From Allobosea sp. Root483D1 (GTDB taxonomy: Bacteria > Pseudomonadota > Alphaproteobacteria > Rhizobiales > Beijerinckiaceae), in contig NZ_LMJW01000022.1 of NCBI RefSeq assembly GCF_001429505.1, positions 132,772-196,771 of the forward strand: 64,000 nt of DNA. The letters are read 5' to 3'. Positions 17,139 to 26,176 of this stretch are shown here, in pieces. Under the pieces are notes generated by a model. It was not told where the DNA came from, did no database searches, and saw only the letters and a program-made list of their open reading frames with translations. The position numbers were made by a program, and so were the translations under genes. Position 1 is the stretch's first letter; each line of letters starts with the position of its first letter.

Positions 17139-19385
17139 ATGGGCAAACCCGTCGAGCCGCCTCCGGAGGAGGAAGCCGAACGCGTCGATCTGAAGAGCGC
17201 GCTCGAGGAGCGCTATCTCGCCTATGCGCTGTCGACGATCATGCACCGCGCCTTGCCGGATGCGCGCGACGGGCTGAAGCCCGTCCATCGCCGCATTCTC
17301 TATGCGATGCGCCTGCTGCGCTTGAACCCCGACGTCGTTCACCGGAAATGCGCGAAGATCGTCGGCGACGTCATCGGTGGCTTTCACCCGCATGGCGACC
17401 AGTCGGTCTACGACGCTCTGGTTCGCCTCGCTCAGGATTTCGCCCAGCGCTATCCGCTGATCGACGGGCAGGGCAATTTCGGCAATATCGACGGCGATAA
17501 CGCCGCCGCCTACCGCTACACCGAAGCGCGCATGACCGAGGTCGCGCGCCTCCTGCTCGACGGGATCGAGGAGGATGCGGTCGATTTCCGTCCGACCTAC
17601 AATGCCGAGGACGAGGAGCCGATGGTGCTCCCGGCCGCCTTCCCGAACCTGCTCGCCAACGGCTCGCAGGGCATCGCCGTCGGCATGGCGACATCGATCC
17701 CGCCGCACAATGCCGCCGAACTCTGCGACGCCGCGCTCTATCTGATCCAGCATCCGGAGACGACCTCCGAGCAGTTGATGACCTTCGTGCCGGGGCCCGA
17801 CTTCCCGACTGGCGGCATCATCGTCGAGAGCCGCTCGTCGATGGTCGAAACTTACCGCACCGGCCGCGGTGGCTTCCGCACGCGGGCACGTTGGCATGTC
17901 GAGGACCAGGGTAGGGGCACCTGGTTCGTCGTCGTCACCGAAATCCCCTACGGGGTCCAGAAGGGCCGGCTGATCGAGAAGATCGCCGAGCTCCTGAACG
18001 ACCGGAAACTACCGCTGGTCGCCGACCTGCGCGACGAGTCGGCCGAGGATATCCGCGTCGTCATCGAGCCGCGCGCCCGCAATGTCGACGCCAACCTGAT
18101 GATGGAATCGCTGTTCAAGCTCTCGGAGCTGGAATCGCGCATTCCGATGAACATGAACGTGCTGACCGGCGGGGTGGTGCCGCGCGTGCTCAGCCTCGCC
18201 GAGGCCTTGCGCGCCTGGCTCGACCATCGCCGCGAGGTTCTGATCCGGCGCTCGCGCTTCCGCCTCGGCCAGATCGAGAAGCGCCTCGAAATCCTCGCCG
18301 GCCTGCTGATCGTCTATCTCGATCTCGACCGGGTGATCAAAATCATCCGCGAGGAGGACGAGCCGAAGCTCGAGCTGATGAAGGCCTTCGGACTCAACGA
18401 AGTCCAGGCCAACGCCATCCTCGACACCCGCCTGCGCGCCCTGCGCAAGCTCGAGGAGATGCAGCTCAAGACCGAGTTCGAGGAACTGACCAAGGAGAAG
18501 GGCCAGATCGAGGGCCTGATCGCCTCGGAAGCCCAGCAGTGGAAGACCATCTCCTGGGACATCCGCGAGGTGAAGAAGCTGTTCGGCCCGGAGACGGCGA
18601 TCGGCAAGCGCCGCACCACCTTCGCCGACATGCCCGACACCACCGATATCGACCTGGCCCAGGCCATGGTCGAACGCGAGCCGGTGACGGTGGTGATCTC
18701 GAAGAAGGGCTGGATCAGGGCGCTGAAGGGCCATGTCCAGGACCTCTCGACCCTGTCCTTCAAGGGCGACGATGCGCTCCGCACCGCCTTCTTCAGCGAG
18801 ACCACCGCGAAGATCCTGGTGACGGCGACCAACGGCAAGATCTTCACGCTGGAGGCGTCGAAGCTCCCGGGCGGACGCGGCTTCGGCGATCCGATCCGGC
18901 TGATGATCGAGCTGGAGGAGAGCGCCGAGATCGTCGCGGCCTTCCCCTACAAGGCTGGCCTGAAGCTCCTCGTCGCCACGACCGAGGGGCGCGGCTTCGT
19001 CGTCGGCAGCGATGACGTCGTCGCCAACACCCGCAAGGGTAAGCAGGTGCTCAACGTCGATGCGCCGGTCGAGGCGATGCTGGTCGTGCCGGCCGAGGGC
19101 GACCATGTCGCGATCATCGGCCAGAACCGCAAGCTGCTCTGCTTCCCGCTCTCCGAAGTCGCGGAGATGAGCCGCGGCAAGGGCGTCAGACTGCAGCGCT
19201 ACAAGGATGGCGGCCTGTCGGACGCCAAGACCTTCAAGCTGGAGGACGGGCTGACCTGGCTCGATTCCTCGAACCGGACCTGGACGGTGGCGCAGGCCGA
19301 GCTGATCGAATGGCTCGGCCATCGCGCCGAGGCAGGCCGCCTGCCGCCCAAGGGCTTCCCGAAGAACAACAAGTTCGGGGGCTAG
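17139..19385 (+). CDS. parC: DNA topoisomerase IV subunit A
   Basis: Breakage-rejoining subunit of the chromosome-decatenating type II topoisomerase, 748 residues. Seen: RALPDARDGLKPVHRRILYA, the catalytic tyrosine in YRYTEARMTEVA (Tyr127), and the C-terminal beta-pinwheel repeats. No GyrA-box is evident, consistent with ParC. The quinolone region reads FHPHGDQSVYDALV, with Gln where enterobacterial ParC/GyrA have Ser; I believe this is usual in alphaproteobacterial ParC. A family B repeat follows the stop. Confidence 0.96.
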   Translation: MGKPVEPPPEEEAERVDLKSALEERYLAYALSTIMHRALPDARDGLKPVHRRILYAMRLLRLNPDVVHRKCAKIVGDVIGGFHPHGDQSVYDALVRLAQDFAQRYPLIDGQGNFGNIDGDNAAAYRYTEARMTEVARLLLDGIEEDAVDFRPTYNAEDEEPMVLPAAFPNLLANGSQGIAVGMATSIPPHNAAELCDAALYLIQHPETTSEQLMTFVPGPDFPTGGIIVESRSSMVETYRTGRGGFRTRARWHVEDQGRGTWFVVVTEIPYGVQKGRLIEKIAELLNDRKLPLVADLRDESAEDIRVVIEPRARNVDANLMMESLFKLSELESRIPMNMNVLTGGVVPRVLSLAEALRAWLDHRREVLIRRSRFRLGQIEKRLEILAGLLIVYLDLDRVIKIIREEDEPKLELMKAFGLNEVQANAILDTRLRALRKLEEMQLKTEFEELTKEKGQIEGLIASEAQQWKTISWDIREVKKLFGPETAIGKRRTTFADMPDTTDIDLAQAMVEREPVTVVISKKGWIRALKGHVQDLSTLSFKGDDALRTAFFSETTAKILVTATNGKIFTLEASKLPGGRGFGDPIRLMIELEESAEIVAAFPYKAGLKLLVATTEGRGFVVGSDDVVANTRKGKQVLNVDAPVEAMLVVPAEGDHVAIIGQNRKLLCFPLSEVAEMSRGKGVRLQRYKDGGLSDAKTFKLEDGLTWLDSSNRTWTVAQAELIEWLGHRAEAGRLPPKGFPKNNKFGG

Positions 19386-19393
19386 TGAACTGC

Positions 19394-19489
19394 GTCATGC
19401 TCGGGCTTGACCCGAGCATCTCAGGCCGGGGGGCTGCGATAGCCTTCTCGCCGAGAGGTTCTCGGGTCTGCGCTTCTCCCGAGAATGAT
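19394..19489. repeat. Palindromic intergenic repeat, family B, copy 1
   Basis: Two hairpins: ATGCTCGGG-CTTGA-CCCGAGCAT and TTCTCGGG...CCCGAGAA, separated by a GC-rich middle. Copies at 26945-27048 and 31999-32073 share both hairpins. Sits between the convergent parC and outer-membrane protein genes and may also stop transcription. Confidence 0.85.
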
Positions 19490-19553
19490 GCTGGTTGATC
19501 AGAGACTTGCGCCGATACGCTGAATCAATCCGCCAGCGCCTTGAATCGCGTCC

Positions 19554-20159
19554 TCAGCGGATTTCCGCCCCGATGACGCCGACCTCTAGCCCGAGCGTGA
19601 CATTGTTGGTCACCGCCCATGCGACGCCGGCGCGCGCCTCCGGTCTGACGGCGATGTCGGAGCGCGAGAACGGCGTCGAGAACGCGGTCGCGCCATAGCG
19701 GTAGGTCTCGTTGGCCGCGGCCAGGCCGACCGTAGTATAGAGCAGCACGTCGGGCGTCGCGAAGACGCCGGCCTTGAGCTGGAAGGCGCCGGCGATCTCG
19801 CGGCTATAGGTCGCCCGGTTGAAGCCCGGATTGTTGTAGCCGCCGAAGCTCGGCGCGAAGTCGAGCACGCCGGCGATCCCGTAGATGAAATCGCCGTCGC
19901 GCCACATCTTGCCGGCTTCCAGCCCGATCACTGGGCCGGCCGAGGTGCCGAAATGCTTCGAGCTGGTGACCTGGAAGCCGCTCGAAATGCGGGCATAGGA
20001 GCCTTCCCATTGGACGCCGCCGGGCGACAGGGTCGGCGGCGACCAGGCGAATGAGGGCAGCATGCCGAAGCCGGAGAGCGGCAGGAAGGCCTGCGCCTGC
20101 GCCGGGGCACCGGTCGCCATCAATGCGGCCAGGGCTGCGCCGGCTGAAAGAAGTCTCAT
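19554..20159 (-). CDS. Predicted outer-membrane beta-barrel protein
   Basis: About 201 residues with a Sec signal peptide (MRLLSAGAALAALMATGAPAQA) and a mature part of alternating-hydrophobicity strands: VQWEGSYARISSGFQVTSSK, GPVIGLEAGKMW, FIYGIAGVLDFA, AGAFQLKAGVFATPDVLLYT, PEARAGVAWAVTNNVTLGLE. This resembles small eight-stranded OmpA/Omp25-like barrels. Not closely recognised. The start is uncertain; ATGs at 20192 and 20186 are also possible and would lengthen the signal peptide. DUF2336 gene lies directly upstream on the same strand. Confidence 0.75.
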   Translation of the reverse strand: MRLLSAGAALAALMATGAPAQAQAFLPLSGFGMLPSFAWSPPTLSPGGVQWEGSYARISSGFQVTSSKHFGTSAGPVIGLEAGKMWRDGDFIYGIAGVLDFAPSFGGYNNPGFNRATYSREIAGAFQLKAGVFATPDVLLYTTVGLAAANETYRYGATAFSTPFSRSDIAVRPEARAGVAWAVTNNVTLGLEVGVIGAEIR

Positions 20160-20246
20160 GCGTGCGGTGCCGACGGCCAGGATCATGCTCATGGCATAGC
20201 AGATGAGGGCCGGATTGTCGCGCTTTTGTGGCGCTATGCCTACCAA

Positions 20247-21266
20247 CTAGCTGAGCTTGGTCTTGAGGCGCAGGAAGCGCATCGTCCGTTCGGCGGTCGC
20301 GGTGTCGAGCCCCTCATAGGCTTTGAGGTCGTCCTCGATGTCCTTGGCCTTGAAGTAGAGCCGGCGCCCGCGCAGGGTTAGGATGGCCTGGAAATTGTCC
20401 TTGCCGAGCCCGAGCATGCGCGCCAGCACGGCGATGCCGCTGACATCGCGCTGCATCAGGACGCGCAGGGCCTGCTCGCTGGTGATCTCGGCGCTGATCG
20501 CGATCACCTGGGCGAGGTGGAAGGCTCGGTCTTCCTCCGCCAGCATGTCGACGATCTCGCCGATACTGCGCGTGCCGGCCTGGAGGTCGGCGATCAGCAG
20601 CCGGACCTCCCGGCGCTGCTGCCGCGCCTGCCGCGCCATCGTCGCGGCCTGGTGCGAGCCGGTCTCGCTGCTCGGATCGGACATCTGCCCGACGATGCGC
20701 AGCACGCGCTCGGCCCGTTGCGGCGACAGATCGGAGCGGCGCGCCAGCGCCTCGCCGACCGCCGCATCGTCGCCGCCGCGCTGCAGCAGCCGGTCGAAGC
20801 CGCGATCGGAGAACTGCGCGCCTTCATTGACCGAGACGCTGCGCAGCACCGCGTTGTCGCCGCGCTCGACCAGGATGTCGGTGACGCCCTCCGACAGGCG
20901 GGCCCGTTCGGCGATGGCGACGAGATGCGCCTGCGTCTGGCTGATGGCGATGGCGGCGAGGTCCGTATCGGTCAGGACCGGGGAGAGCTTGAGCACGAGT
21001 CGCGCCACGCCGGCATCGGCATCGTTCGCCAGCGAGACTGCGACGCGATGCGGCAGCGTTTCGGTCGCGGCGACGTTGTCGGCGTAGTGACGCCGGCCTT
21101 CGGTGTCGAGATGGGGCAGCGAGCGCAGCGCGATCTCGCCGTAATGCTCCTGAGCCACCTCGCTCGGCTCGGAATCGAGCAGGAACAGGTCGGTCACCGC
21201 ATTGAGCAGCTTGCGCCGGGATTCGGACGACATGTCGGCCGGCATGCGGGTCAGGGTATGGAGCAT
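20247..21266 (-). CDS. DUF2336 domain-containing protein
   Basis: A 339-residue all-helical cytoplasmic protein matching the DUF2336 family of alphaproteobacteria: SSESRRKLLNAVTDLFLLD, LPHRVAVSLANDADAGVARLVLK, and repeated short helical hairpins (HEAT-like) through LVERGDNAVLRSVSVNEGAQFSDRG, then ALRVLMQRDVSGIAVLARMLGL. No catalytic motif, signal or membrane segment. Function unknown; HEAT-like repeats suggest a protein-binding scaffold. The start may be one of two later ATGs. Confidence 0.85.
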   Translation of the reverse strand: MLHTLTRMPADMSSESRRKLLNAVTDLFLLDSEPSEVAQEHYGEIALRSLPHLDTEGRRHYADNVAATETLPHRVAVSLANDADAGVARLVLKLSPVLTDTDLAAIAISQTQAHLVAIAERARLSEGVTDILVERGDNAVLRSVSVNEGAQFSDRGFDRLLQRGGDDAAVGEALARRSDLSPQRAERVLRIVGQMSDPSSETGSHQAATMARQARQQRREVRLLIADLQAGTRSIGEIVDMLAEEDRAFHLAQVIAISAEITSEQALRVLMQRDVSGIAVLARMLGLGKDNFQAILTLRGRRLYFKAKDIEDDLKAYEGLDTATAERTMRFLRLKTKLS

Positions 21267-21523
21267 CGGCGCGACTTCCGGCGGGCATCACGTTTACGGC
21301 TATAGCCGGACGCTACCGACCTCCATTTGATTTAGTCTTAAGCCGGCCGACGATTCTTCAGTGTTTTCAGTACTTCTTTATGCAACTATAGATTGCAGTG
21401 TGTCGGAAATCTCCATTTATTGGATGATACAGCATCCTGCGCAACGGAACTTCGCCCTCAACATCACGTTGGCAGGTCGCCGCCCTTTTGCGGCCATCGA
21501 GCCGACAGACGATGCGGAGCATG

Positions 21524-23158
21524 ATGAAAAACCGATCCGACGCGCAAAGCCGCCCCTTCGTCGACGAGCCGAGATCTGCAGCGGCCGGATTGTCACGCCG
21601 CGCGCTGCTGGCTGCCTTGGGCTGGATCGGGCTCGCCGCGCCCCTCCACGCTCAGGACGGCCGTCCGCCGGCGGCTGCGCCGCCCGCCGAGCCACGGCGT
21701 GGCACGTTCGGCTATGAGGATGTCGTCCGCCAGGCCCGCGAACTCGCGGCCCGTCCGTTCGACACGAGCGCTCCCGCCATTCCCGATGCCCTGAAATCAC
21801 TGAGCTATGACAGCTATCGCGAGATCAGGTTCCGCCGCGACAAGGCGCTCTGGCAGGATGGCGGCTCGGATTATCGCCTGCACCTGTTCCATCTCGGCTT
21901 CCTGCACGACAAGCCGGTGCCGATCCATGTGGTCAGCGACGGTACCGCGATCCCGCTGCCGTTCAACATGGCGTTGTTCGAATACGGCAAAGCGCAGGTG
22001 CCGCAGAAGTTGCCGGTCTCGCTCGGTTTCGCCGGCTTCGCCGTTACGACGACGCTGAACGACCTGAAGCTGCAGGACGAGGTGATCTCGTTCCTCGGCG
22101 CCAGCTATTTCCGCTTCCTCGGGCGTGGCCATCGCTATGGCCTCTCGGCGCGCTCGCTCGCACTCGATGTCGGCGGCGAGCAGGCCGAGGAGTTCCCGTT
22201 CTTTCGGGCGCTCTGGCTGGACAAGCCGCAGCCCGACAGCGTCGACCTCGTCATCTACGGGCTGCTCGATTCGCCCTCGGTCAGCGGCGCCTTCCGCTAT
22301 GTCGTGACGCCCGGCCAGCAGACCAGCGTTGCCGTCACGGCGACGATCGTGCCGCGTCGGACGATCGAGCGCATCGGCATCGCGCCGCTGACCTCGATGT
22401 TCCTCGCTGGCGAGGGCGACCGCGAGCAGCGAACCGATTTTCGACCCGAGGTCCACGATTCCGACGGGCTGATGCTGAAGACCGGCGCGGGCGAGTGGAT
22501 CTGGCGGCCGATCCGCAATCCGCAGGCGCTGACGATCTCGTCCTTCCACGACCGCAATCCGCGCGGCTTCGGCCTGATCCAGCGCGACCGCGAATTCGGC
22601 CACTACCAGGATCTGGAGGCGCATTACCACGCCCGACCGGGCTACTGGGTCGAACCATCCGGCGACTGGGGCGAGGGGCGCGTCGACCTGATCGAGATCC
22701 CGACCCAGGGCGAGGAGTTCGACAACATCGTCTGCTGCTGGACGCCGAAGACGCCCTTGCCGAGCGGCCAGCCGACCGAGCTGAGCTATCGCATCACCAC
22801 GGTGTCGACGACCGAGACGCTGCATGCGATGGCGCAGGTCCAGAGCAGCATTGCCGCCCGCGAAGAACTCGACGCGGCAGCAGGTCTCGCGAAGCGGCGC
22901 TTCATCGTCGACTTCAACGCCGGCGACCTCGAATATTATCTCTCCGATCCCAAGCGCGTCTCGGTGGTCGCGACGGTCTCGGCCGGCACCGTCGCCAGCG
23001 CGACACTCGACCCGAACTTCGCGGCGAAGGGCTTCCGGGCGATCGTCAATGTCAGCGTGCGCCCGGGCGAACGCACCGACCTGCGTGTCTTCCTGCGCAC
23101 GGCCAGGCACACGCTCAGCGAGACCTGGACCACGTCCTGGACCGCGCCGACCACCTAG
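21524..23158 (+). CDS. Glucan biosynthesis protein, OpgG/OpgD family
   Basis: Periplasmic protein needed for osmoregulated glucan synthesis, 544 residues. A twin-arginine signal (SRRALLAALGWIGLAAPLHAQ) favours the OpgD branch, which is Tat-exported. The body shows FGYEDVVRQARELAARPFD, YREIRFRRDKALWQ, FFRALWLDKPQPDS, EWIWRPIRNP, RNPRGFGLIQRDREFGHYQD, YHARPGYWVEPSGDWGEG and TELSYRITTVS. GGAG lies close before tandem ATGs at 21521/21524. No opgH transferase partner is in the window. The 257-bp upstream region is AT-rich, consistent with a promoter. Confidence 0.92.
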   Translation: MKNRSDAQSRPFVDEPRSAAAGLSRRALLAALGWIGLAAPLHAQDGRPPAAAPPAEPRRGTFGYEDVVRQARELAARPFDTSAPAIPDALKSLSYDSYREIRFRRDKALWQDGGSDYRLHLFHLGFLHDKPVPIHVVSDGTAIPLPFNMALFEYGKAQVPQKLPVSLGFAGFAVTTTLNDLKLQDEVISFLGASYFRFLGRGHRYGLSARSLALDVGGEQAEEFPFFRALWLDKPQPDSVDLVIYGLLDSPSVSGAFRYVVTPGQQTSVAVTATIVPRRTIERIGIAPLTSMFLAGEGDREQRTDFRPEVHDSDGLMLKTGAGEWIWRPIRNPQALTISSFHDRNPRGFGLIQRDREFGHYQDLEAHYHARPGYWVEPSGDWGEGRVDLIEIPTQGEEFDNIVCCWTPKTPLPSGQPTELSYRITTVSTTETLHAMAQVQSSIAAREELDAAAGLAKRRFIVDFNAGDLEYYLSDPKRVSVVATVSAGTVASATLDPNFAAKGFRAIVNVSVRPGERTDLRVFLRTARHTLSETWTTSWTAPTT

Positions 23159-23223
23159 GCGGCCGTGTCACCCCGGCCACTGAACCGACGGGGCAGCCGT
23201 GGCAGCTTTGGGGGAGAGCTGAC

Positions 23224-24150
23224 TCACGGCGTCGGGAAGAAACCGCTCGGCAGGTTGCTGGGCCGTGTGGTCGACTCCGCCCGCACCGACGCGCTCGCGG
23301 TCGGGCCGTAGCCCCTGTCGAAGGCGGTGCCGTCCTGCTCGTTGCAGGTTGGACGCTGGGGGTTCTTGGCGATGGCGGCCGAACGCGGAAAGGCGGTGTT
23401 GTCGACCGCGTCGGTGGTAGGCTGGCCGATATCGATGCGCGAGGTCACCATGCTGGCCGTCGGCTTGGCGGTCGGCGAAGTCCAGCCGAGCGTGCCGTGC
23501 CAGATGACGTGCCAGCCGATCCGCGCCAGGTGATGGACCGTCCTGCCGCCTTCCCTGGCGACGAAATAGGCGATGAAGCCCTCGTCGCGTCGCGCTGTGT
23601 GCAGGAAGTTCGGTGAATGCGCCACGGCATTGGTCTGGCGCAGGGGAAATGGATTGTTGGGGTGGTCGCCGAACTTGTAGGTTACCAGGAAGCCCTTGGT
23701 GCCGGTGGTCTGGTCAGTGATGATCTGGTTGCTCGGATCGAAGATCATCTCGTCGACGGTCGGCAGATCGCCGTCGCCGTCCAGCGAGGGGTTGGTACCG
23801 AAGGCCGATTTGAGATTGACGACGATGCTGCCCTCATTGGCCATCCGCCCGGCATACTGTGCCTCGTAGACCAAGAGGTCTGAGACCAGGATCATCCCGA
23901 ACTCCCAATTGGTCATCAGGTCGACCTTGTCCTGCCTATTGGCCGGATCGCCCGACATCAGCACGGTGCCGGTGCAGGTGATCATCGGGCCGGTATGACC
24001 GGGATGCCCAGCCGCCTCGTCAGCGGCGGTGCGGCGGGCCTTGGTCGTGCAATGAAGCAGAGCGTGTTCGGTGCCGACATGGATGTCGGTGCGCGAGCCG
24101 CCCTTGTTGGCGGTGATCGTGGCGCTGCCGGGAGCGATCGCGATAACCAT
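23224..24150 (-). CDS. Unrecognised protein, paired with a peptidoglycan-binding-fold gene
   Basis: A 308-residue protein I cannot assign. The ATG at 24150 has AGGAG five bases upstream. There is no convincing signal peptide or membrane helix. Seen: DIHVGTEHALLHCTTKA, GPMITCTGTVLMSGDPANRQ, DKVDLMTNWEFGMILVSDLL, DGDGDLPTVDEM, and a His/Trp-rich segment HHLARIGWHVIWHGTLGW. The C-terminal 70 residues are Pro/Thr/Ser-rich and look disordered. It lies 64 bases after the small PGBD gene, so the two are probably co-transcribed. The combination could be a secreted or cell-wall-targeted protein with a non-Sec route, but this is inference. Confidence 0.7.
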   Translation of the reverse strand: MVIAIAPGSATITANKGGSRTDIHVGTEHALLHCTTKARRTAADEAAGHPGHTGPMITCTGTVLMSGDPANRQDKVDLMTNWEFGMILVSDLLVYEAQYAGRMANEGSIVVNLKSAFGTNPSLDGDGDLPTVDEMIFDPSNQIITDQTTGTKGFLVTYKFGDHPNNPFPLRQTNAVAHSPNFLHTARRDEGFIAYFVAREGGRTVHHLARIGWHVIWHGTLGWTSPTAKPTASMVTSRIDIGQPTTDAVDNTAFPRSAAIAKNPQRPTCNEQDGTAFDRGYGPTASASVRAESTTRPSNLPSGFFPTP

Positions 24151-24214
24151 GGCTACTCCTGCTGATAGCGGATGGCCCGGTTTCACCCGGGTCTTCGAGG
24201 CGGGGAGCGTCGAT

Positions 24215-24577
24215 CTAGCGAACCGCGGCGCTGTGCGTGCGTGCCTTGGCGGCGTCGGCGCGGCGGTTGATGGCGCTCTGCGCGATGATAGCGCGCTCCA
24301 GCGCGGCCATGGTCAGCGGGCCGACGATGGCGTCGGCGACGAGCCCGTTGGCCGTCTGGAAGCTGCGCACGCGGCTCTCCGTCTCCGGGCCGAAGATACC
24401 GTCCGGCAAAGAGCGACCCTGATTGTTCGAATTCGGCATCGCCAGGCCAAGATCGATCAAAGCCAGCTGGATGATGGCGACGGCCTGGCCGCGCTCGCCC
24501 TGCTTCAGCGGCGGCGCATTCTCCGAGGCCTTCCTCAGGCGGTCATTGGCGGAAAAGCGAGGCGAGATGAGCGCCAT
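24215..24577 (-). CDS. Small peptidoglycan-binding-domain (PGBD) protein
   Basis: A 120-residue protein whose centre matches PG_binding_1: LKQGERGQAVAIIQLALIDLGL, then LPDGIFGPETESRVRSFQTANGLVADAIVGPLTMAALE. The domain usually anchors cell-wall enzymes to murein. Here there is no catalytic domain and no signal peptide or membrane helix; the N-terminus (MALISPRFSANDRLRK) is basic and polar. Probably the first gene of a two-gene unit with the unknown protein at 23224. Confidence 0.85.
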   Translation of the reverse strand: MALISPRFSANDRLRKASENAPPLKQGERGQAVAIIQLALIDLGLAMPNSNNQGRSLPDGIFGPETESRVRSFQTANGLVADAIVGPLTMAALERAIIAQSAINRRADAAKARTHSAAVR

Positions 24578-24665
24578 GATCTTGGTCCTGCCCGTCCCTG
24601 ATGACCCAAGGTTAGTGCCGGGTCAGGGGAGGGGTCAAGGACGGCTGCGTAGCGCTCGGATCTCA

Positions 24666-25862
24666 TCACGCCGGCAGGCAGGCAGGGCCGAGCGGCTCGA
24701 AGCTCTTATAGGTAAGGATGAACTCCTGATGGCCGAGTTCCTCCGACTTCGTCCGCCCGCCTTGCGCGAGCGAGACGACGAGATTGCGGATCTCGGTGCC
24801 GACCTCGTCGAGACCAGCCTTGCCTTCGAGAATGCGGCCGGCATCGACGTCCATGTCGTCGCTCATCCGGCGATAGGTCTCCGGATTGGCGCAGATCTTC
24901 ACGACGGGCGAGATCGCCGAACCGACGACCGAGCCGCGGCCGGTGACGAACAGCACGCAATGCGCCCCGCAGGCGATCAGTTCGGCGATCTCGGCGTTGT
25001 CGTTGATGTTCGGGAAGCCGAAGCGGACCTCGCCATCTGGCACCACGTCGAGCAGATAGAGCCCGCCGCGCGGTGGCACGTCGCCCGGCTTGAGCAGGCC
25101 GGAGATCGGCGATGCGCCCGATTTGGCATACGCGCCCATCGACTTCTCCTCGATGGTCGAGAGCCCACCCGCGGCGTTGCCGGCGGCGAAGGAGCCGTAG
25201 CCCAGCGTCGCATAGTAGCGCGCTGCCTTGGCGACCGACTTCTCCAGCTCGAGCCCGAGCTCGGGCGTGATCGCGCGCGCCGCCATGATGTGCTCGCAGC
25301 CGATCAGCTCGCCGGTCTCCTCGAAGATGCAGGACGCGCCCTCGGCGATGAGCTGGTCGAAGGCGCGGCCCGCCGCCGGGTTGCCGGTGATGCCGGAGGT
25401 GCCGTCCGAGCCGCCGCAGACGGTGCCGATCACCAGCTCGCTGACCTGCATCGGCACGGTTTCGACGCTGTCGAGCGCGATGCGCTGCTCCTCGACCCAG
25501 GCACGGCCTTCCTTGATCGAGGCGCGGGTGCCGCCCGTACCCTGGATCACGATGGTCTTTACCGGCCGGCCGCTGGCATGCACCACCCGCTCCAACGCGT
25601 ATTTGTTGAAGCTCTCGCAGCCGAGCGAGACCAGCAGCACTGCCCCGACATTCGGATGCGTGCAGAGCTGCTCCATCATCCGCTCGGCATAAGGGTTGGG
25701 GTAGCAGCCCGGAAAACCGATGGCGTGGACCTCGTGCTCGCGCCAGGGCAGGGCGATCTCGCGCGCGACATGGTGGGCGCACTCGACCAGATAGGCGACG
25801 GCGACGACGTTGCGGATGCCCTTGCGCCCGTCGCTGCGGAGGTAGCCTTGCAGCTTGCTCAT
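24666..25862 (-). CDS. UxaA-family dehydratase, large (C-terminal) subunit
   Basis: A 398-residue protein of the altronate/galactarate dehydratase C-terminal family, which removes water from sugar acids using an iron centre. Seen: GYLRSDGRKGIRNVVAVAY, IGFPGCYPNPYAERMM, CTHPNVGAVLLVSLGCES, GTVCGGSDGTSGITGNPAAG, GCEHIMAARAITPE and VLFVTGRGSVVGSAISPVVK. The start overlaps the end of the separate SAF-domain gene by four bases (ATGA), so the enzyme is split into two chains. Exact sugar acid unknown. Confidence 0.9.
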   Translation of the reverse strand: MSKLQGYLRSDGRKGIRNVVAVAYLVECAHHVAREIALPWREHEVHAIGFPGCYPNPYAERMMEQLCTHPNVGAVLLVSLGCESFNKYALERVVHASGRPVKTIVIQGTGGTRASIKEGRAWVEEQRIALDSVETVPMQVSELVIGTVCGGSDGTSGITGNPAAGRAFDQLIAEGASCIFEETGELIGCEHIMAARAITPELGLELEKSVAKAARYYATLGYGSFAAGNAAGGLSTIEEKSMGAYAKSGASPISGLLKPGDVPPRGGLYLLDVVPDGEVRFGFPNINDNAEIAELIACGAHCVLFVTGRGSVVGSAISPVVKICANPETYRRMSDDMDVDAGRILEGKAGLDEVGTEIRNLVVSLAQGGRTKSEELGHQEFILTYKSFEPLGPACLPA

Positions 25863-26176
25863 TGCGCTGCTCCTGCCTTGCGCTCGTCCTCAAGATGATA
25901 GGTCGGCGTGTAGTCGCTCTTCATGTTCTGGACATGGACGTGATGGCCGGCGGCGATGGCGATCGTCGCTACGCCGATCGGCGCGCCGTATTTCAGGATC
26001 TTCTCGCCGGGCGCGATGGCGCGCCGGGCGATCTTGTGGGCGAGCGCGATGTCGCGGTCGATCACCGCCGGACCGGTTCCGGTCTCGATACGCTCGCCGG
26101 CCGGCAGGCGGGTCCGGGCGACGAAGACGTTGTCGCGCGGATCGAGCAGGATCAGGCGGGGATCGTGCTGGGACAT
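25859..26176 (-). CDS. UxaA-family dehydratase, small SAF-domain subunit
   Basis: A 105-residue SAF domain equal to the N-terminal part of single-chain UxaA/GarD. Seen: DPRDNVFVARTRLPAGE, DIALAHKIARRAIAPGEKILKYGAPIGVA, and the histidine cluster AGHHVHVQNMKSDY. It partners with the large subunit at 24666 and overlaps it by four bases. Its ATG shares one base with the stop of the RraA-like gene, so all three are translationally coupled. Confidence 0.9.
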   Translation of the reverse strand: MSQHDPRLILLDPRDNVFVARTRLPAGERIETGTGPAVIDRDIALAHKIARRAIAPGEKILKYGAPIGVATIAIAAGHHVHVQNMKSDYTPTYHLEDERKAGAAQ

